The notes under the pieces: generated by a model
Told to the model about the DNA's origin: nothing
Databases searched by the model: none
The model's input: the letters and a program-made list of their open reading frames with translations, nothing else
DNA from: Stenotrophomonas maltophilia
Lineage (GTDB): Bacteria > Pseudomonadota > Gammaproteobacteria > Xanthomonadales > Xanthomonadaceae
Length of the DNA stretch: 64,000 nt
Direction of reading: 5' to 3'
NCBI GenBank assembly: GCA_002364755.1
Contig: DEZI01000030.1
Span: 4,770 to 68,769, forward strand
Shown: positions 59,966-64,000 of the stretch, piece after piece
Numbering within the stretch: position 1 is the stretch's first letter
How the letters are laid out: each line of letters begins with the position of its first letter
Translations under genes and position numbers: made by a program

Positions 59966-61696
59966 TCAACGTGCCGGCAAGACCTGGGCGCTGCCGACAG
60001 GGTTGCGCGGGTCGCTGCCGCCGTAGAGCTTGTTGGCCGTGCGGTCCCACTCCACGGTCTGCAGGTTGCCCCACACGTGGCTGGAGCCGCGGCCGCCGGC
60101 GGCGACATCGCCCGGCAGGTCGATCTTGTGGCCCATCGCCTGCAGCTGCTTCACGGTGTCCGCGTCGAAGGCGTCGCTCTCGGCCTCGATCAGGTCCGGC
60201 AGCCACTGGTGGTGGTAGCGCGGCAACGCGGCAACCTGCTGCGCGTCCAGGCCGGCGTCATAGCCGAGGATGCCCAGCAGTACCATGGTGATGATGCGGC
60301 TGCCGCCCGGGGTGCCCAGCACCACCACCTTGTCGGCGTTCTCCATGAAGGTGGGCGTCATCGAGCTGAGCATGCGCTTGCCCGGCTTCGGTGCGTTGGC
60401 CGCATAACCCATCACGCCGAAGGCGTTGGGGGTGCCCGGCTTCAGCGCGAAGTCGTCCATCTCGTTGTTCAGCAGCACGCCGGTGCCCTTGGGAATCAGG
60501 CCCGAGCCGTACAGCAGGTTGACGGTCTGGGTGGCGCCGACGCGGTTGCCATCGCGGTCGATGATCGAGAAATGCGTGGTCTCGTCATCTTCCAGCGGGG
60601 TCGGGTTGCCCGACAGCAGGTCGCTGGGGGTGGCCTTGTCCGGGTGGATCGTGGCCCGCAGGCCCTGCGCGTAATCCTTGCTGGTCAGCACCTTCTGCGG
60701 GATCTGCACGAAGTCCGGATCGCCGAGGAAGAAAGTGCGGTCGCGGTAGGCGCGGCGCATCGCTTCCACCACCAGGTGGGTGCGGTGGGCTGCATCCATC
60801 TGCTTGATGTCCCAGCCTTCCAGGATCTGCAGCATGCTGGCCAGGGCGATGCCACCGGACGACGGCGGCGGCGCGGTGGTGATCTTCCAGCCGTTGTAGT
60901 CGAACACGATCGGCTCGCGCAGCTTGACCTGGTAGCCGGCCAGCTCGTCGGCCGTCCACTTGCCACCGGCCTGCTTCACGCCTTCCAGCAGCAGCTTGCC
61001 GGTCTGGCCCTTGTAGAAGCCATCGCGACCGCCGGCCGCCAGGCGCTCCAGGGTCTGTGCCAGCTCAGGCTGCTTGAACAGATCGCCGGTAGCGATCGGC
61101 TTGCCGTTGCGCAGGTAGACCTCACGCGTGCCGGGGAAGCGTTCCATCACCTCGCGGCGCGAGGCGTAGCCCTTGGCCATGCGGTCATAGACCGGGAAAC
61201 CTTCGCGGGCGATGCGGATAGCCGGCTGCAGCGAGGCCGACAGCGGCAGCTTGCCGTGCTTGGCCGACAGTTCCACCAGTGCGGCGGGCAGGCCAGGGAT
61301 GCCGGCCGACCACGGGCCGTTGACCGAGCGGTCACGGTCCAGGTTGCCCTGCTTGTCCAGGAACGCCTGCGGGGTCGCGGCCGCCGGGGCGGTCTCGCGC
61401 GCATCCAGCATGATGTCCTTGCCGGTGGCTGCATCGTGCAGCAGGAAGAAGCCGCCGCCGCCCAGGCCCGAGCTGATCGGCTCGACCACGGCCAGGGTGG
61501 AGGACACCGCGACCGCGGCGTCAAAGGCGTTGCCGCCCTGCGCCAGGATGTCGATGCCGGCCTGGGTGGCCAGCGCATGGCCACTGGCGATGGCCGCGCC
61601 ATCAGGGCGCTCGGCACGGGCGGTGGTTTCGGCCCAGGCCAGCGGGCTCAGCACCAGGCTGAGCAGCAGCAGGGGACGGACGATCAGCGTCTTCAT
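59966..61696 (-). CDS. ggt: Gamma-glutamyltransferase
   Basis: A 576-aa exported Ntn-hydrolase that cleaves the gamma-glutamyl bond of glutathione and glutamine in the periplasm. It has a signal peptide (LLLLSLVLSPLAWA). The precursor self-cleaves before the nucleophile threonine, here in DDETTHFSIID at about residue 373; glutamate-binding motifs GGGGFFLLHD, NNEMDDF and MLSSMTPTF are present, and the C-terminal GTPGGSRIITMVLL is conserved. The start at 61696 overlaps the ferredoxin stop (ATGA). Confidence 0.95.
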   Translation of the reverse strand: MKTLIVRPLLLLSLVLSPLAWAETTARAERPDGAAIASGHALATQAGIDILAQGGNAFDAAVAVSSTLAVVEPISSGLGGGGFFLLHDAATGKDIMLDARETAPAAATPQAFLDKQGNLDRDRSVNGPWSAGIPGLPAALVELSAKHGKLPLSASLQPAIRIAREGFPVYDRMAKGYASRREVMERFPGTREVYLRNGKPIATGDLFKQPELAQTLERLAAGGRDGFYKGQTGKLLLEGVKQAGGKWTADELAGYQVKLREPIVFDYNGWKITTAPPPSSGGIALASMLQILEGWDIKQMDAAHRTHLVVEAMRRAYRDRTFFLGDPDFVQIPQKVLTSKDYAQGLRATIHPDKATPSDLLSGNPTPLEDDETTHFSIIDRDGNRVGATQTVNLLYGSGLIPKGTGVLLNNEMDDFALKPGTPNAFGVMGYAANAPKPGKRMLSSMTPTFMENADKVVVLGTPGGSRIITMVLLGILGYDAGLDAQQVAALPRYHHQWLPDLIEAESDAFDADTVKQLQAMGHKIDLPGDVAAGGRGSSHVWGNLQTVEWDRTANKLYGGSDPRNPVGSAQVLPAR

Positions 61697-61974
61697 TCGG
61701 ATGAGGGCTCCGCGTAGAGTTCGGGGTGATCGTGCTGCAGTCGGCGCAACTTGGCCAGCAGCTGGACTTCCGTTTCCACGATCTCCGGGTCCGGGTCGAT
61801 GCATTCGACCGGGCAGACGACCACGCACTGTGGCTCATCGAAGTGACCCACGCATTCGGTGCAGCGCGCAGGGTCGATCAGGTAGATGGTTTCACCCATC
61901 GAAATGGCCTGGTTCGGGCAGGCCGGCTCGCAGACGTCACAGTTGACGCAGAGCTCGTTGATTTTCAGCGACAT
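61693..61974 (-). CDS. YfhL-family 2x[4Fe-4S] ferredoxin
   Basis: A 93-aa ferredoxin with two cluster-binding motifs: CVNCDVCEPACP (CxxCxxCxxxCP) and CTECVGHFDEPQCVVVCP, the second with the long insert between cysteines typical of YfhL/FdxA-like dicluster ferredoxins. It should carry low-potential electrons in the cytosol. It is coupled by ATGA to ggt; a functional link between the two is not obvious. Confidence 0.93.
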   Translation of the reverse strand: MSLKINELCVNCDVCEPACPNQAISMGETIYLIDPARCTECVGHFDEPQCVVVCPVECIDPDPEIVETEVQLLAKLRRLQHDHPELYAEPSSE

Positions 61975-62006
61975 GGCGATACTCCTCGCCCGCGCCTTGG
62001 GACAAG

Positions 62007-62036
62007 GACCGGCCCGCGCGGGCGCGCGGGTCGGTC
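62007..62036. repeat. GC-rich hairpin between a lipoprotein gene and the ferredoxin gene
   Basis: GACCGGCCCGCGC and GCGCGGGTCGGTC pair with one mismatch around a GGGC loop. It lies 33 bases upstream of the ferredoxin start; no T-tract. Two further short inverted repeats follow before 62106. Confidence 0.5.
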
Positions 62037-62105
62037 AGGTCATCAGCGGCGCCCTCGCGGAGCGCCGCCCGGGCCATGCCGGAGCATGGCCGCCATGGCA
62101 CGGTC

Positions 62106-62597
62106 TTACTTGGCTTCGACGAAAATGTACTCGGCGCCGGTCGGCTGCACGGCAGCCTGCACGCGGGCGTTGTCAGCGGACTGGCCGATGAAGACGACGC
62201 GCACGCCCTTCATCGAATCCGGCGAGACGTCCTTGAACACGGTCTGGATCATGTCAGCCATCTTGCCCGAGGCCGACGAACCGAAGGCCAGCATGTTGCC
62301 CGGCTGCACGCCACGGGCCACGGCCTGGGTCGCGCTTTCGGTCTGGCGCTCGTACTTGGCCTGGAAGTCCGGGTCCGATTCCGGCGAGAGGTAATACAGG
62401 AACGGGCTGTTGGTGATGTTGCCCATGTTCTGGATCGCCACTTCCTGCAGGTACTTCTTCCAGCCTGCATCGTCTTCCTTGGCCGGAGCGACCAGGGCCT
62501 GCTTGGCGTCTTCGACCGGAGCGGCCTCTTCCTTCTTGCAGGCGGTGAAGGCCAGGGCAAACGAAGCGATCAGCATCGCGCGCATGGTGGTGTTCAT
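62106..62597 (-). CDS. Lipoprotein of unknown function
   Basis: A 163-aa lipoprotein (lipobox ALAFTAC, followed by KKEEAAP). The mature part has no recognised domain; it includes YYLSPESDPDFQAKYERQ and ends GAEYIFVEAK. A GNMLAFGSSASGKMADMIQ segment near residue 100 is glycine/serine-rich but does not match a P-loop. It stands alone between coaD and the ferredoxin gene, 78 bases from coaD. Confidence 0.72.
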   Translation of the reverse strand: MNTTMRAMLIASFALAFTACKKEEAAPVEDAKQALVAPAKEDDAGWKKYLQEVAIQNMGNITNSPFLYYLSPESDPDFQAKYERQTESATQAVARGVQPGNMLAFGSSASGKMADMIQTVFKDVSPDSMKGVRVVFIGQSADNARVQAAVQPTGAEYIFVEAK

Positions 62598-62675
62598 GGG
62601 TTTCCTCCCGAGTGGTGCGTGTGGTTTACGTAATGGGGGTGCGTGGTACTACTGGCCCTGCCGCGCGGGCAGGAT

Positions 62676-63790
<1,115 letters not shown>

Positions 63791-64000
63791 CGGCTACCCC
63801 GGTGGGGGTTGTTCGAGAAATTCACCATGAGTGGGATTGTAATTCGGCCGGCCCCCGGCCGGCACCCGCAGAAGCCACAGCAACGACCGAAGCAACAGCA
63901 ACGGCGGGGACCCCGTGGGATGGCGGGGGGGGGTTGGGTTGGGGGGGGGGGGCCAAAAAGCCCCCCTGGGGGCGGGGGCCCCCCCCCCCCGGCCCACCCC
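63791..64000. repeat. Partial long repeat running into low-complexity end
   Basis: No gene is seen. GGCCGGCCCCCGGCCGGCAC (63846-63865) is a palindrome like those heading the long repeats, and CAGAAGCCACAGCAACG ... GTGGGATGGCGGGG resembles the inverted partial copy at 13321-13433. The last ~80 bases are runs of G and C, likely poor base calls at a contig end. Confidence 0.55.

Overview
The window is high-GC, gene-dense DNA from a gammaproteobacterium of the Xanthomonadaceae, almost certainly Stenotrophomonas (S. maltophilia complex). Evidence: many small GTAG-headed palindromes of the SMAG/REP type, a locus with the order and content of the S. maltophilia SmeVWX efflux operon and its SmeRv regulator, a TonB receptor with the Xanthomonas/Caulobacter-type plug, and a tmRNA tag beginning ANDDNY. 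No phage, insertion sequence, CRISPR array or tRNA gene was seen. The last ~80 bases are G/C homopolymers and look like a contig end.

Layout. 1-3.7 kb: start of tgt, queA, a class III aminotransferase behind a possible attenuator, and a LOG-family gene. 3.7-11 kb: a GAF-GGDEF-EAL protein, an ECF sigma factor with a candidate membrane anti-sigma partner, a YigZ-family gene and an MsbA-like ABC exporter. 11-16 kb: tyrA-pdxY, a repeat-rich gap, then a fosmidomycin-resistance-like MFS pump divergent from an AraC regulator. 16-21 kb: heat-shock cluster hrcA-grpE-dnaK-dnaJ, with sigma-32-like promoters before hrcA, grpE and dnaK. 21-25 kb: recN, then a LysR regulator divergent from a secreted SGNH hydrolase. 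25-30 kb: fur/bamE, rnfH-ratA/smpB, an array of SMAG repeats, two proteins of unknown function and ssrA (tmRNA). 30-37 kb: small membrane and secreted proteins, a large lipoprotein hydrolase, a TonB siderophore-type receptor and a secreted endonuclease/exonuclease/phosphatase-family enzyme.

37-46 kb holds smeU1-smeV-smeW-smeU2-smeX and the divergent smeRv. 46-51 kb: a second LysR/short-chain-dehydrogenase pair, an OmpA-family lipoprotein, a photolyase and a SUKH-like protein. 51-57 kb is the most interesting metabolic unit: four tightly linked genes encoding a TonB-dependent receptor, a phytase-like beta-propeller lipoprotein, a purple-acid-phosphatase-like enzyme and an exported inorganic pyrophosphatase. 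I infer a cell-envelope pathway that captures an organophosphate, probably phytate, and strips it to orthophosphate. A psiF-family gene lies 1.4 kb away. 57-64 kb: upp, a decayed AHSA1-family pseudogene, an MBL-fold hydrolase, ggt with a ferredoxin, a lipoprotein, coaD and rsmD.

The gaps carry several repeat families: SMAG palindromes, a GGGGTC-bounded hairpin, and a larger ~220-bp element whose core folds on paper as a three-way junction. The long outer arms of the two full copies differ in sequence but stay complementary within each copy. Repeats touch genes directly: one supplies the pyrophosphatase stop codon, one looks like the dnaJ terminator, and two in series encode the last ~26 residues of the SGNH hydrolase.
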